A stretch of 64,000 bases of DNA from Anabaena azotica FACHB-119. Lineage in GTDB: Bacteria; Cyanobacteriota; Cyanobacteriia; Cyanobacteriales; Nostocaceae. Positions 8,405-16,513 of this stretch are shown one piece after another. The position numbers and the translations under genes are program-made. Where the stretch lies: assembly GCF_014697625.1 (NCBI RefSeq), contig NZ_JACJSG010000001.1:62001-126000 (forward strand). The letters run 5' to 3'. How positions within the stretch are numbered: the stretch's first letter is position 1; each line of letters begins with the position of its first letter. The notes below the pieces were generated by a model. The model made no database searches. It was not told the origin of the DNA and saw only the letters and a list, made by a program, of their open reading frames with translations.

Positions 8405-9202
8405 GTGTCGAGAAAATTTCTCAAATTTAAACGCCTATCGCTCATTTTCATCGGAATTCTTAGCTTTTACGCAGTTGTGAGCGCATCCGCTCCTGCTTAT
8501 GGAATGCACATTATGGAAGGCTACCTTCCAGTAGGTTGGGCGATTTTTTGGTGGATAGTAGCGTTACCGTTCATGGTTTTAGGATTGCGATCGCTCACTC
8601 GCATCACCAAAGCCAACCCCGAATTAAAATTACTGTTAGCATTGGCGGGGGCTTTCACTTTCGTATTATCCGCTTTAAAGATGCCTTCGGTAACAGGAAG
8701 TTGCGCTCACCCCACAGGTACAGGGTTAGGGGCTGTGTTGTTTGGGCCTTTGGCAATGTCGGTGCTGGGTAGTTTAGTCTTACTATTCCAGGCTTTGCTA
8801 TTGGCGCATGGTGGCTTAACAACACTAGGGGCTAATGCTTTTTCAATGGCGATCGCTGGGCCTATTGCCGCTTACTGGATATATAATCTCACAATGCAGC
8901 TCACTGGTAAGCAAAAAATCGCCATCTTTCTAGCCGCCGCTTTAGCAGATTTACTTACATACATAATTACCTCTGTGCAACTCGCTTTAGCTTTTCCTGC
9001 ACCTGTAGGTGGGTTTATTGCATCATTTGTCAAGTTCGCCGGCATTTTCGCCATCACCCAAATACCCTTAGCAATCAGTGAAGGATTATTGACAGTGCTG
9101 GTATGGAACTGGTTACAATCTTATACTCCTCAAGAATTGGAAATATTACAACTAATTAAGCCACTCAAAAGTGAACAGTTATCAGTAAACAGTGAACAGT
9201 AG
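8405..9202 (+). CDS. cbiM: CbiM, membrane substrate-binding subunit of an ECF cobalt/nickel importer
   Basis: S component of an ECF transporter that binds Co2+ or Ni2+. From a GTG start the 265-residue protein has a signal peptide ending ASAPAYG; the mature protein then begins MHIMEGYLP. That Met-His N-terminus supplies metal ligands in characterised CbiM/NikM proteins, so cleavage just before it is expected. About six further hydrophobic segments follow, with the conserved [12 protein letters not shown] block. It is first of cbiM-cbiN-cbiQ-cbiO. The last dozen residues (EQLSVNSEQ) are encoded by the heptamer repeats that follow, so the tail is probably not functional. Confidence 0.93.
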   Translation: MSRKFLKFKRLSLIFIGILSFYAVVSASAPAYGMHIMEGYLPVGWAIFWWIVALPFMVLGLRSLTRITKANPELKLLLALAGAFTFVLSALKMPSVTGSCAHPTGTGLGAVLFGPLAMSVLGSLVLLFQALLLAHGGLTTLGANAFSMAIAGPIAAYWIYNLTMQLTGKQKIAIFLAAALADLLTYIITSVQLALAFPAPVGGFIASFVKFAGIFAITQIPLAISEGLLTVLVWNWLQSYTPQELEILQLIKPLKSEQLSVNSEQ

Positions 9203-9361
9203 ACTCTTGCAACAGTGCAAAGTTAACTGTCAACTGATAACTGATAACTGTCAACTGATAACTGATAACTGATAACTGTCAACTGTCAACTGATAACTGT
9301 CAACTGATAACTGATAACTGATAACTGATAACTGATAACTGATAACTGATAACTGATAACT
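9173..9361. repeat. Heptamer repeat array (GATAACT / GTCAACT)
   Basis: More than twenty 7-bp units, mostly GATAACT with GTCAACT interspersed. It begins inside the cbiM 3' end and runs right up to the cbiN ATG, replacing any ordinary ribosome-binding site there. Confidence 0.9.
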
Positions 9362-9673
9362 ATGAATAAATCTAAAAAAGGCATAAGTAACTGGCTGTTG
9401 CTGGGAGGAGTGGTAATTCTCTCAGCTTTACCATTGGTAATTGCGCGTAATGCTGAATTTGCTGGTGCTGATGACAAAGCAGCCAAAGCTGTGACTGAGG
9501 TACAACCAGGATATAAACCTTGGTTTCAACCACTAATGCAAGTACCAAGCTGCGAAGTCCAAACCTTTTTGTTTGCTTCCCAGGCGGCTTTAGGTGCAGG
9601 GGTGCTAGGTTATTTAATTGGTTTATCTAAAGGTAGAACAGAACGGCGAAATCATCATGAAGATGCAGATTGA
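9362..9673 (+). CDS. cbiN: CbiN, small accessory subunit of the cobalt importer
   Basis: Small two-helix membrane protein needed with CbiM for metal capture in CbiMNQO systems. 103 residues: an N-terminal hydrophobic segment, the family motif EFAGADD, the periplasmic stretch GYKPWFQP, and a second hydrophobic segment (LGAGVLGYLIGL). The presence of a separate N subunit is typical of cobalt rather than PDGLE-type nickel systems. The start lies directly after a heptamer repeat array without a visible Shine-Dalgarno. The 3' end overlaps cbiQ by 17 bases, suggesting coupled translation. Confidence 0.93.
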   Translation: MNKSKKGISNWLLLGGVVILSALPLVIARNAEFAGADDKAAKAVTEVQPGYKPWFQPLMQVPSCEVQTFLFASQAALGAGVLGYLIGLSKGRTERRNHHEDAD

Positions 9674-10451
9674 TACGCTTGCTTATACAAATAAATTGCG
9701 ACGATTAGCACCAGAGCAGAAATTGTTGTTTGCGATCGCTCTTTTAATTATCACAGCTTTTGCCCATCCCGTGGTGCAAATCCTCATCGCCGTTTGGGTG
9801 AGTATCTGGACAATTTTTTACGCAGGTATTCCCACAAAAATTTATCTGCAATTAATCTATATTGCCGGACTTTTTTGGTTAACTAGCGTCCCAGCTTTAG
9901 TAATTAATGCTGTAGCGTCTTCTGATGTAAGTTTAGTACAAAATGATGCGATATTTGGTATTAATATTGCCTCTTATTATTTATATATCAGCAATCATGG
10001 CATTGTGCAAGTATGGCAGATTTTTACGCGAGCGATCGCCTCTATTTCTTGCTTATATTTTGTCATGTTAACCATTCCCTTTACCGACTTACTGCAAACC
10101 TTCAGGCGCTTCGGCTTCCCTGCACTCATCACAGATTTGTTATTGCTGATGTATCGGTTTATTTTCGTCCTGCTAAATACAGCCTCAGAATTATGGACTG
10201 CCCAACAAGCTCGTAATGGCTACTCTACATTTAGCCTCAGCATGAAAAGTTTATCATTATTAGTAGGTCAATTGTTCCAACGCACTCTACAAAAATATCG
10301 GCAAGTTTCCTTAAGTTTAGAATCACGCGGCTTTAACGGAGAATTTCAAGTTTGGCATCCTGCCCGCTATCATGTATCCAAACGCTATGCTGTAGAAGCT
10401 ATTATTGGATGTCTCATGTTAATAGAATTAGAATGGAATATATATTTTTAA
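9657..10451 (+). CDS. cbiQ: CbiQ, transmembrane T component of ECF importer 1
   Basis: Energy-coupling membrane subunit linking CbiM to the ATPase. The ATG at 9657 overlaps the end of cbiN and gives 264 residues (MKMQIDTLAYTNKLRRL). About five membrane helices are visible. Two Ala-Arg-Gly-type coupling motifs are recognisable as A-Q-Q-A-R-N-G (ELWTAQQARNGY) and S-L-E-S-R-G-F, which contact the ATPase in this family. A 283-bp repeat-rich gap follows before cbiO, so the ATPase may have its own promoter or depend on read-through. Confidence 0.92.
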   Translation: MKMQIDTLAYTNKLRRLAPEQKLLFAIALLIITAFAHPVVQILIAVWVSIWTIFYAGIPTKIYLQLIYIAGLFWLTSVPALVINAVASSDVSLVQNDAIFGINIASYYLYISNHGIVQVWQIFTRAIASISCLYFVMLTIPFTDLLQTFRRFGFPALITDLLLLMYRFIFVLLNTASELWTAQQARNGYSTFSLSMKSLSLLVGQLFQRTLQKYRQVSLSLESRGFNGEFQVWHPARYHVSKRYAVEAIIGCLMLIELEWNIYF

Positions 10452-10734
10452 CAGTTAACAGTTATCAGTTAACAGTTATCAGTTATCAGTTAAATATGAA
10501 AGTGAAATACCATAACAATTGCTGGAAAGCTTAGGATGGCGCTTCTTTATCACCCACCATCCGCAGTCAGAACTGATAACTGATATAAGATAAAAATTTC
10601 TTACTAATATCAAAGTGAAAAATCAATCAATAACCTTTTAACTCTGTGCCTCTGTGAATCTGTGGTAAAAAATAAACCACGGAGACACAGAAAAGGAGAA
10701 ACAATAATTTTATTTTCCCTCTATTTTATATAAA
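10452..10734. repeat. Repeat-filled gap between cbiQ and cbiO
   Basis: Contains CAGTTAT-type heptamers (10450-10490), a dispersed module at 10487-10584 that recurs at 55601-55686, and a CTCTGTG / CACAGA palindromic repeat at about 10641-10690. No gene seen. Confidence 0.75.
10641..10690. repeat. CTCTGTG palindromic repeat, copy 1
   Basis: CTCTGTGCCTCTGTG... with a TGTGGT / ACCACGG return arm and ACACAGA. Other copies at 35389-35443 and 58329-58440. Confidence 0.6.
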
Positions 10735-11559
10735 ATGCAGCAATCATTACTCACATTTGAACAAATATACTATACATACCCAGGCGCAAAAAAATCTGCC
10801 TTAAATGGAATAACCCTACGCATTCCCCAAAATAAAAGATGTGCCTTAATCGGGAAAAATGGTTGTGGTAAAACTACTTTATTTTCCCTAGCTAATGGGT
10901 TATATAAACCCCAAAGAGGGATAGTATCTTGGCAAGATAAACCTCTGCAATATGACCGGAAATCCTTGATGAAGCTACGCCAAAAAGTTGGTTTAGTTTT
11001 CCAAGATCCAGAACAGCAGTTAGTAGCCTCTACCGTTGAAGAAGATATTTCCTATGGGTTGTGTAATTTCGGATTACCAATAGCAGAGATTCAACAACGA
11101 GTTTCCCAAGCCTTAGTAGAGTTTGAACTAACTGAATTAGCCGAAAGACCAGTACATCACTTAAGTTTAGGACAAAAAAAGCGCGTTTCTTTAGCTGATG
11201 TCATGGTTTTAAGACCAGAATTACTATTATTAGATGAACCAACAGCCTATTTAGATAGACCCCAAAGCCGTAACTTAATGGCACTTCTGAAAAAAATCCA
11301 TGACTCTGGGACAACAATAGTTATGGCTAGTCATGACCTAGATTTAGTTTATTGTTGGGCAGACTGGATTTTTGTTATGGATGAAGGAAGACTCATTTTA
11401 GAAGGAACGCCCCAAGATGTCTTTTCGCAAAGAGATATTCTGAAAAATTTACAGTTGGGCTTACCGCTAATATATGAAATCCTGATAAATGAAGGATTAG
11501 CAACAGAAGGGACAAGTTTAGAAAGGTTCCGGCAAAAAATACTTAATATATTCTGTTAA
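10735..11559 (+). CDS. cbiO: CbiO, ATPase (A component) of ECF importer 1
   Basis: Cytoplasmic ABC ATPase powering cobalt/nickel uptake. 274 residues. Walker A is GKNGCGKTTL (about residues 39-48), the Q-loop QDPEQQ is characteristic of ECF ATPases, the signature is LSLGQKKR and Walker B is LLLLDEPTAYLD. The switch His is in MASHDLD. The Tyr in TAYLD is where most family members have Thr-Gly or Ser-Gly. It completes cbiMNQO. Confidence 0.93.
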   Translation: MQQSLLTFEQIYYTYPGAKKSALNGITLRIPQNKRCALIGKNGCGKTTLFSLANGLYKPQRGIVSWQDKPLQYDRKSLMKLRQKVGLVFQDPEQQLVASTVEEDISYGLCNFGLPIAEIQQRVSQALVEFELTELAERPVHHLSLGQKKRVSLADVMVLRPELLLLDEPTAYLDRPQSRNLMALLKKIHDSGTTIVMASHDLDLVYCWADWIFVMDEGRLILEGTPQDVFSQRDILKNLQLGLPLIYEILINEGLATEGTSLERFRQKILNIFC

Positions 11560-11905
11560 GACGAATTATAAATTATTGACCCTTTATATTCCCCATAACC
11601 TAAAGATATAAACTTAATCTCAATTAGATATAAGTCCTGAGAGAGATGACATTGTTGTGTCCAGCAAAGAACTGTTTTGTTCACCATAGAAGCTCTGTTT
11701 AAAAATCAACTAAATAAAAATTAATATCTTGCTAAATAAGTAAAATATTTGCATATTTTTTTATTATCTTTCTTTCTAAATCAGGGTTTAAAATCCCCTA
11801 GAGGGGCATTGAAAACGAAAGAAAAATAGTGTTTTTTAGTAGTTTGATGCCTAAATTAAATTATTTTTAGTTGAGTAAAATAAAAAGTTAGTTACGGGGA
11901 AAATC
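11560..11905. other. Intergenic region between the two metal-importer operons
   Basis: AT-rich, no gene. Contains a single sequence that resembles a cyanobacterial CRISPR repeat (11784-11816). Probable promoter region of the second importer. Confidence 0.5.
11784..11816 (+). repeat. Solitary CRISPR-repeat-like sequence
   Basis: A TAAAATCCCC-TA-GAGGGG hairpin core followed by CATTGAAAAC, the arrangement of Nostoc type I/III CRISPR repeats (AAATCCC...GGGATTGAAAC). There is only one unit, with no spacer-repeat periodicity, so this is not an array. Confidence 0.3.
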
Positions 11906-12829
11906 ATGCACATTCCTGATGGATTTGTGTCTGTGCCAGTGGCAGGCGCAACGGGTTTGGTAAGTTTGGCAGGACTATTATTTGCAAGTGCGCGATCGCA
12001 AGCAGCATTTGGTGTACGTCGCGCCCCCATACTCGGATTAACCACTGCATTTATTTTTGCTGCTCAAATGATTAACTTCCCAGTAGCAGGGGGAACCAGT
12101 GGACACTTGCTAGGCGGAACCTTAGCCGCGATCATGTTAGGTAGCCCTTGGGCAGGGATGTTGTGCATCGCCACAGTTTTAATTATCCAAGCCGTATTAT
12201 TTGCCGACGGAGGGATCACCGCGTTAGGAGCCAATATTTTCAATATGGCATTTGTGGGAGTTTGGGTAGGTTGGATGTTAACCCAAACCTTGCAACGTTT
12301 ATTTGGCGGTTCCAAAGGACGCTTACCCTTGGCTGCGGGGATCGCGGCTGGCGTAAGTGTAGTAGTCGCAGCCATAGCTTGCGCTATCGAGTTAGCCCTT
12401 TCAGGAACTGCACCCATAGGCATAGTTTTACCAGCTATGACAGGTATTCATATCTTGATTGGTGTAGGTGAAGGCTTAATTACAGGCGGTGTCCTGACTT
12501 ACCTAGCCACAGCAAGACCAGATTTACTCCCTGGAGAACAACAAAAATTTCGCGGTTGGTTAGTACCAGTAGTTAGCATTGTGTTAGTGGCTGGTGTGCT
12601 ATCACTTGTCGCCTCAGCCTGGCCAGACGGCTTAGAAAAAGTGGCAGAAAACGCAGGTTTTATCAAACTTGGTGAACAAGTGAGAATAGCTGTACCCACA
12701 CCCTTAGCAGACTACGAAATTCCAGGTTTAGGGCCAATTGGTACAAGTATTGCTGGACTCGTAGGATCGGCGGTGTGCTTCGCTGTCGCCTTTGGAATTG
12801 CCCAAGTAGTGAGAACAAAGAATGCTTAA
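11906..12829 (+). CDS. CbiM-type subunit with C-terminal PDGLE domain, ECF importer 2
   Basis: Fused M and N-like subunit of a second cobalt/nickel ECF importer. 307 residues beginning MHIPDGF, so the metal-binding Met-His N-terminus is present without a signal peptide. Residues 1-205 form the CbiM-like membrane domain (GGTSGHLLGGTLAA, ADGGITALGANIFNMA). A linker leads to a PDGLE domain (SAWPDGLEKVAENAGF, near residues 233-248) and a last hydrophobic segment. PDGLE proteins replace separate CbiN/NikN in many nickel systems, so importer 2 may be nickel-specific (inference). It overlaps the next gene by 8 bases. Confidence 0.92.
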   Translation: MHIPDGFVSVPVAGATGLVSLAGLLFASARSQAAFGVRRAPILGLTTAFIFAAQMINFPVAGGTSGHLLGGTLAAIMLGSPWAGMLCIATVLIIQAVLFADGGITALGANIFNMAFVGVWVGWMLTQTLQRLFGGSKGRLPLAAGIAAGVSVVVAAIACAIELALSGTAPIGIVLPAMTGIHILIGVGEGLITGGVLTYLATARPDLLPGEQQKFRGWLVPVVSIVLVAGVLSLVASAWPDGLEKVAENAGFIKLGEQVRIAVPTPLADYEIPGLGPIGTSIAGLVGSAVCFAVAFGIAQVVRTKNA

Positions 12830-13472
12830 AATGGCTTTGCCCTTACGTTTGCATCTATCCCTAGTAATTGTTGTCGGGGCAGCTTTATTAAAGCACAACT
12901 CTTGGTATTGGTTGGCTGGGTATGGTGCGATCGCCTTAATTTGGGTAGCATTATTGCGCGTATCCTTACCCAAATTAGGAGGATTGATAGGTACAGAGTT
13001 AATCTTCCTCTCCCTCGTAGCCTTACCCTTGGGATGGGAAAAAGCGAGTTTTTTACTCGTTCGTTCTCTGGTGTGTTTAGTCGTCATGAATAGCTTTTTA
13101 TTGACCTTACCACCCCACAGTTTCGGCATCGCCCTCAAAAGCTTACCAGTACCCGCCGCCTTAAAAGAAAACCTACTGCTAGCTGGACAATATTTAGAAA
13201 TTTTACTAGCCGAAGTCACAAGGATGCAGCGCAGCGCCCAATTAAGAGGAATCAACGGTGCTGCTGGCTGGCTACGCTACGCCAGTGCAGCCATGATCGG
13301 CGCTTTGTACATCCGTACCCTAGAAAGAGCAGAACGAGTTAACGCCGCCATGATCATTCGCGGCTACAACGGAACATTACCCATCGATTCCACCTTCAGA
13401 CTCAAAGAACGCTTCCTACTCATATTCGCCTGGGCGATCGCAACTTCTTTCACCCTAACTTCTTACCTATGA
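12822..13472 (+). CDS. CbiQ-type T component, ECF importer 2
   Basis: Energy-coupling membrane protein of the second importer, 216 residues, shorter than the importer 1 paralogue at 264. Membrane segments are obvious from residue 10 onward. The two coupling motifs are readable as M-Q-R-S-A-Q-L-R-G (with a variant first Ala-Arg-Gly) and A-A-M-I-I-R-G-Y-N-G. Its start overlaps the upstream cbiM-PDGLE gene, indicating translational coupling. A heptamer array begins directly after the stop. Confidence 0.88.
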   Translation: MLKMALPLRLHLSLVIVVGAALLKHNSWYWLAGYGAIALIWVALLRVSLPKLGGLIGTELIFLSLVALPLGWEKASFLLVRSLVCLVVMNSFLLTLPPHSFGIALKSLPVPAALKENLLLAGQYLEILLAEVTRMQRSAQLRGINGAAGWLRYASAAMIGALYIRTLERAERVNAAMIIRGYNGTLPIDSTFRLKERFLLIFAWAIATSFTLTSYL

Positions 13473-13570
13473 GTAATTGGTAATTGGTAATGGGTAATTG
13501 GTAATTAATCAACAGTCCATAGTCCATAATTCATCTCCCCATCTCCCCCAGTCAACTGTCAACTATCAAC
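13471..13570. repeat. Heptamer repeats (GTAATTG and AACTGTC types)
   Basis: TAATTGG/GTAATGG units and CAACTGTCAACTATCAAC lie between cbiQ and the conserved part of the second cbiO. The open frame of cbiO continues back into them, which obscures the start codon. Confidence 0.8.
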
Positions 13571-13584
13571 ACAGAGTATTTACC

Positions 13585-14349
13585 TTGACATCCTTAACTT
13601 CCCAACCCCAACCCTCTAACTGTAATCCGCATACGGGTGTGATTGAGGTACAAAATTTAGTCTTCGCCTATCCTCGCCAAGAACCAGTCCTGCACCATCT
13701 TTCATTTACTTTAAATTCAGGCGATCGCGTGGCGTTGATGGGTGCAACTGGTTCTGGTAAAAGTACTTTATTAGAAAACCTCATTGGCTTAAAACAACCA
13801 CAGTCAGGAAAAATCTGGGTTAATGGTATCCCATTAGAGCCTCAAACCCTTCCTCAAGTCCGGCGCTACATTGGCTTTGCTTTTCAAGATGCCAATGACC
13901 AGTTATTTATGCCGACAATCCTAGAGGATATCACCTTTGGGCCAAGGAATTACGGCGTACCACCCGCGATCGCTACAGACAAAGCAAGACAGTTACTCGC
14001 TGATTTCGGTCTAGAAGCCTACGCCAACCGTTCAGCACACGAACTTTCTGGAGGACAAAGAAGACTGGCTGCTTTAGCCGCTATCTTGGCATTAGAGCCG
14101 ACAATTCTCATTTTAGATGAACCTACCACTGGTCTTGATCCAGCATGGCGGCGACACTTAGCTCAAGTTTTACTAAATTTACCAGTAGAAGTGATGTTAA
14201 TAGCATCCCATGAATTAAACTGGTTGGGAAAAGTTACTCAACGTGCTTTAGTGTTATCAAGTGGACGCATTCAAATAGACAGCAATATTCAGCCCCTATT
14301 ACAAAATGGAGACACACTAAACCAGTTGGGTTTGCCAATAGATTGGTAA
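13585..14349 (+). CDS. CbiO-type ATPase, ECF importer 2
   Basis: ABC ATPase of the second metal importer. Walker A is GATGSGKSTL, the Q-loop FQDANDQLF is typical of ECF ATPases, the signature is LSGGQRR and Walker B is ILILDEPTTGLD. The switch His is in IASHELN. The frame is open back to 13498 but the first 29 residues come from heptamer repeats. I chose the in-frame TTG at 13585 (LTSLTSQPQ) as the likely start, giving about 254 residues. A GTG a few codons before the conserved EVQNLVFAYP is an alternative. Third gene of the importer 2 operon. Confidence 0.85.
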   Translation: MTSLTSQPQPSNCNPHTGVIEVQNLVFAYPRQEPVLHHLSFTLNSGDRVALMGATGSGKSTLLENLIGLKQPQSGKIWVNGIPLEPQTLPQVRRYIGFAFQDANDQLFMPTILEDITFGPRNYGVPPAIATDKARQLLADFGLEAYANRSAHELSGGQRRLAALAAILALEPTILILDEPTTGLDPAWRRHLAQVLLNLPVEVMLIASHELNWLGKVTQRALVLSSGRIQIDSNIQPLLQNGDTLNQLGLPIDW

Positions 14350-14430
14350 ATTGTTGACTGTTGACTGTTGACTGTTGACTATGAACTAGTCACCAATTAC
14401 CAATTACCAATTACCAATTACCAATGACTA
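14350..14430. repeat. Heptamer repeats (TTGACTG and ACCAATT types)
   Basis: Three to four TTGACTG units, then ACCAATT units, running up to the start of the HAD phosphatase gene. Confidence 0.85.
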
Positions 14431-15246
14431 ATGACTAAATTACTCGTACTAGATATAGACGGAACCATTTCTGGGGAGTCTAACACAATTAGCCAGCGTG
14501 TCAAAGAAGCGATCGCCGCCGTCCAAGCTAAAGGTATTCAAGTGGCGATCGCCACTGGGCGAATGTATCGTTCAGCGCTGCGCTTTCATCAGGAAATTAA
14601 CTCTACCTTACCCTTAGCCGCTTATCAAGGTGCTTGGATTCAAGACCCAGCTAACCAAAAGATTTACCAGCATCTACCTTTAGCTAGAAAAACTGCCCAG
14701 CAATTATTAGATTACTTTGAACAACCACAGTGGCGATCGCTTCTTTCCATCCACTTCTATATAAATGATCAACTCTATGTGCGGGAAGTCACCAGAGAAA
14801 CAGCAATTTACGCCCAACGTTCCGGTATTACACCCATCGCCGTCGGTGATTTACGCCAAACTTTAGATAACGAACCCACAAAAATTTTAGCCTTGTGCGA
14901 CGACACAGAAGCCATCACCAACCTCTTAGGCACATTACGCAGTCAATACACACCTGCTGAACTGTATCTGACAACATCCGTTGCTACCTTTTTTGAAGCC
15001 ACAAATCCCTTCGTCAACAAAGGTAATGCAGTGCGTTATCTAGCCGAAGAATTATTAGGAATCCAAAACACCGATGTCATGACCATTGGGGACAACTTCA
15101 ACGATGTGGAAATGTTGGAATATGCTGGTATTGGTGTGGCTATGGGAAACGCCCCTGATGGCGTGCAAGCGATCGCCCAATGGGTAGCCCCCACCGTTGA
15201 AGAAGATGGCGCAGCTGTCGCGATGGAAAAATTCCTACTTTCCTAA
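14431..15246 (+). CDS. HAD-superfamily (Cof/type IIB) phosphatase
   Basis: Cytoplasmic haloacid-dehalogenase-type hydrolase of the Cof subfamily, acting on small phosphorylated metabolites such as sugar phosphates; the substrate is unknown. 271 residues. Motif I is LDIDGT (nucleophile Asp near residue 8 and acid/base Asp two later), motif II is ATGR, motif III is the Lys of FVNKGNAV and motif IV is GDNFNDVEML. The middle cap domain is the type IIB alpha/beta insert. The start ATG immediately follows heptamer repeats. It follows the metal importer but has no obvious metabolic link to it. Confidence 0.9.
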   Translation: MTKLLVLDIDGTISGESNTISQRVKEAIAAVQAKGIQVAIATGRMYRSALRFHQEINSTLPLAAYQGAWIQDPANQKIYQHLPLARKTAQQLLDYFEQPQWRSLLSIHFYINDQLYVREVTRETAIYAQRSGITPIAVGDLRQTLDNEPTKILALCDDTEAITNLLGTLRSQYTPAELYLTTSVATFFEATNPFVNKGNAVRYLAEELLGIQNTDVMTIGDNFNDVEMLEYAGIGVAMGNAPDGVQAIAQWVAPTVEEDGAAVAMEKFLLS

Positions 15247-15384
15247 ATCTTATTTGTTAATTTTTATTAACTACAAAATTAATAATTCCTACGAGCCAAT
15301 TTTTTACTTTTTGTAGAGTAAATTCTTTTGTAGAGAAAGGGATGTCAACAAATTTACCCAACAAAAACACCTAAAAATCAGAAA

Positions 15385-15445
15385 GACACCGACGACTGGC
15401 CGTGTTTCGTCTCGGTGTCCTTGCTGGTTCGCTCCTCACACACTT
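15385..15445 (+). ncRNA. Possible small RNA resembling Yfr1
   Basis: An 8-bp stem GACACCGA (15385-15392) / TCGGTGTC (15412-15419) is followed by an unpaired stretch containing GCTCCTCACAC at 15431-15441. The cyanobacterial sRNA Yfr1 has a 5' stem-loop followed by the ultraconserved ACUCCUCACAC; only the first base differs here. The expected 3' terminator stem is weak (TAGGTA / TACCTA, 15463-15483), so this is tentative. Confidence 0.3.
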
Positions 15446-15498
15446 GAAAATATATACGACATTAGGTAATCCGTCAATACCTAGTTATAAAAGTTTTC

Positions 15499-15594
15499 AT
15501 TGTCATTAGTCATTAGTCATTAGTCATTAGTCATTAGTCATTAGTCATTAGTCATTAGTCATTAGTCATTAGTCAATAGTCATCAGTCATTAGT
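15499..15594. repeat. TCATTAG heptamer array
   Basis: About a dozen near-perfect TCATTAG units, the longest uniform array in the window. Confidence 0.9.
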
Positions 15595-15646
15595 CCCCCT
15601 TTCCCCTTTCCCCTTTCCCCCTTCCCCTTTCCCCCTTCCCCCTTCC

Positions 15647-16513
15647 CTAAAGCTCAAAAGGCGCAACGCTCCCCAGTTTTGTTACCAATAAAGACCTTAA
15701 GACTATCTGGGTAGCCAGCAATAATCTCAGTCTGGCTTGGGTTAGTTCGGGAAAGTTAGTTTTGACTTCACCCCAAATCTGACACTGACTCCAAAACTCT
15801 TCAAAAGCCTGACTTATATCTAGCCCTAGTTTTTCCCAATTCATCCCCTGATGATCATTGGGAAATATCAAGGTATCTACTGCTCCTATTAACTGAGAAA
15901 TTAAATTTCTTTCGGCTGGGTGATTGACAATCAGTTGTTTTTCACTGTTCAACCAGGGTATTTCCATCGCTGAAACTAAACTTAACAGCGATCGCGATCG
16001 CCAATCCTCTGGTAACGGTTCGTTAAATTGAATTAATCCCTCACGTTGAGCTAACAATATTAGCGAGCAGCAACGTGCATGAGCATACTGTATAGCAAAT
16101 AATCGAGCAGGGTTAACAATTTCAACGCCCTGGCTTTCCCCAATTTCCGCTAAACCGATAGATGTCAAATGTTGTAACCAAGTTGCTAACAAACCATCTG
16201 TTAACTCTAAATGAATCCATCCAGGTGCAACAATTCGCACAAACAAGTTTTCTTGACAGATAGCTGCTATGTGAGAAGTAATAATATCGGCTATCTCCAT
16301 TGGATTTGAATTATGAGATTTTGACAGCCGCAGAGCTACCCCAGAAATATATAAAACTCGTTTAGCATCTCTACCTTTATATAGAGGATATTCTTCTATT
16401 ATTATGCTTTGCTGTTGCTGATGATGGTTAAATCTATCCCAGGATGTTAGTAAATAACCATATATCAGCTCTTTGATAGCTGTATATTTACTTACTGCCA
16501 GATTGCAACACAC
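15647..16513 (-). CDS. ArgRS-like protein without catalytic core (DALR anticodon-binding domain)
   Basis: The 288-residue protein resembles two ends of arginyl-tRNA synthetase joined together. Its first 110 residues are like the N-terminal additional domain (ISGVALRLSKSHNSNPMEIADIITSHI, then VAPGWIHLEL). Residues about 135-288 match the DALR anticodon-binding domain (ARLFAIQYAHARCCSLI, HPAERNLISQLIGAVDTL, a final LRLLLATQIVLRSLL). The HIGH and KMSKS motifs and the nucleotide-binding fold are absent. It cannot charge tRNA by itself; tRNA binding or a regulatory role is inference. Start codon GTG. Divergent from the Crp-family gene, with poly-pyrimidine repeats at the 3' end. Confidence 0.75.
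   Translation of the reverse strand: MCCNLAVSKYTAIKELIYGYLLTSWDRFNHHQQQQSIIIEEYPLYKGRDAKRVLYISGVALRLSKSHNSNPMEIADIITSHIAAICQENLFVRIVAPGWIHLELTDGLLATWLQHLTSIGLAEIGESQGVEIVNPARLFAIQYAHARCCSLILLAQREGLIQFNEPLPEDWRSRSLLSLVSAMEIPWLNSEKQLIVNHPAERNLISQLIGAVDTLIFPNDHQGMNWEKLGLDISQAFEEFWSQCQIWGEVKTNFPELTQARLRLLLATQIVLRSLLVTKLGSVAPFEL

Larger units (their letters stand above)
15247..15646. other. Intergenic region with a structured RNA candidate and a long TCATTAG array
   Basis: No gene. Holds a hairpin plus CTCCTCACAC motif (15385-15445), a TCATTAG array (15499-15594) and a CCCCTTT-rich tract (15595-15645) reaching the 3' end of the next gene. Confidence 0.7.

Noticed and set aside
8405-14349. The two cbiM/cbiQ/cbiO sets as a simple tandem duplication
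   Set aside because: Subunit architecture differs (separate CbiN versus PDGLE fusion) and sequences are too divergent for a recent duplication.
15499-15594. Regular TCATTAG array as a possible CRISPR or microsatellite coding region
   Set aside because: Units are 7 bp and contiguous without spacers; this is ordinary short tandem repeat DNA of heterocystous cyanobacteria.
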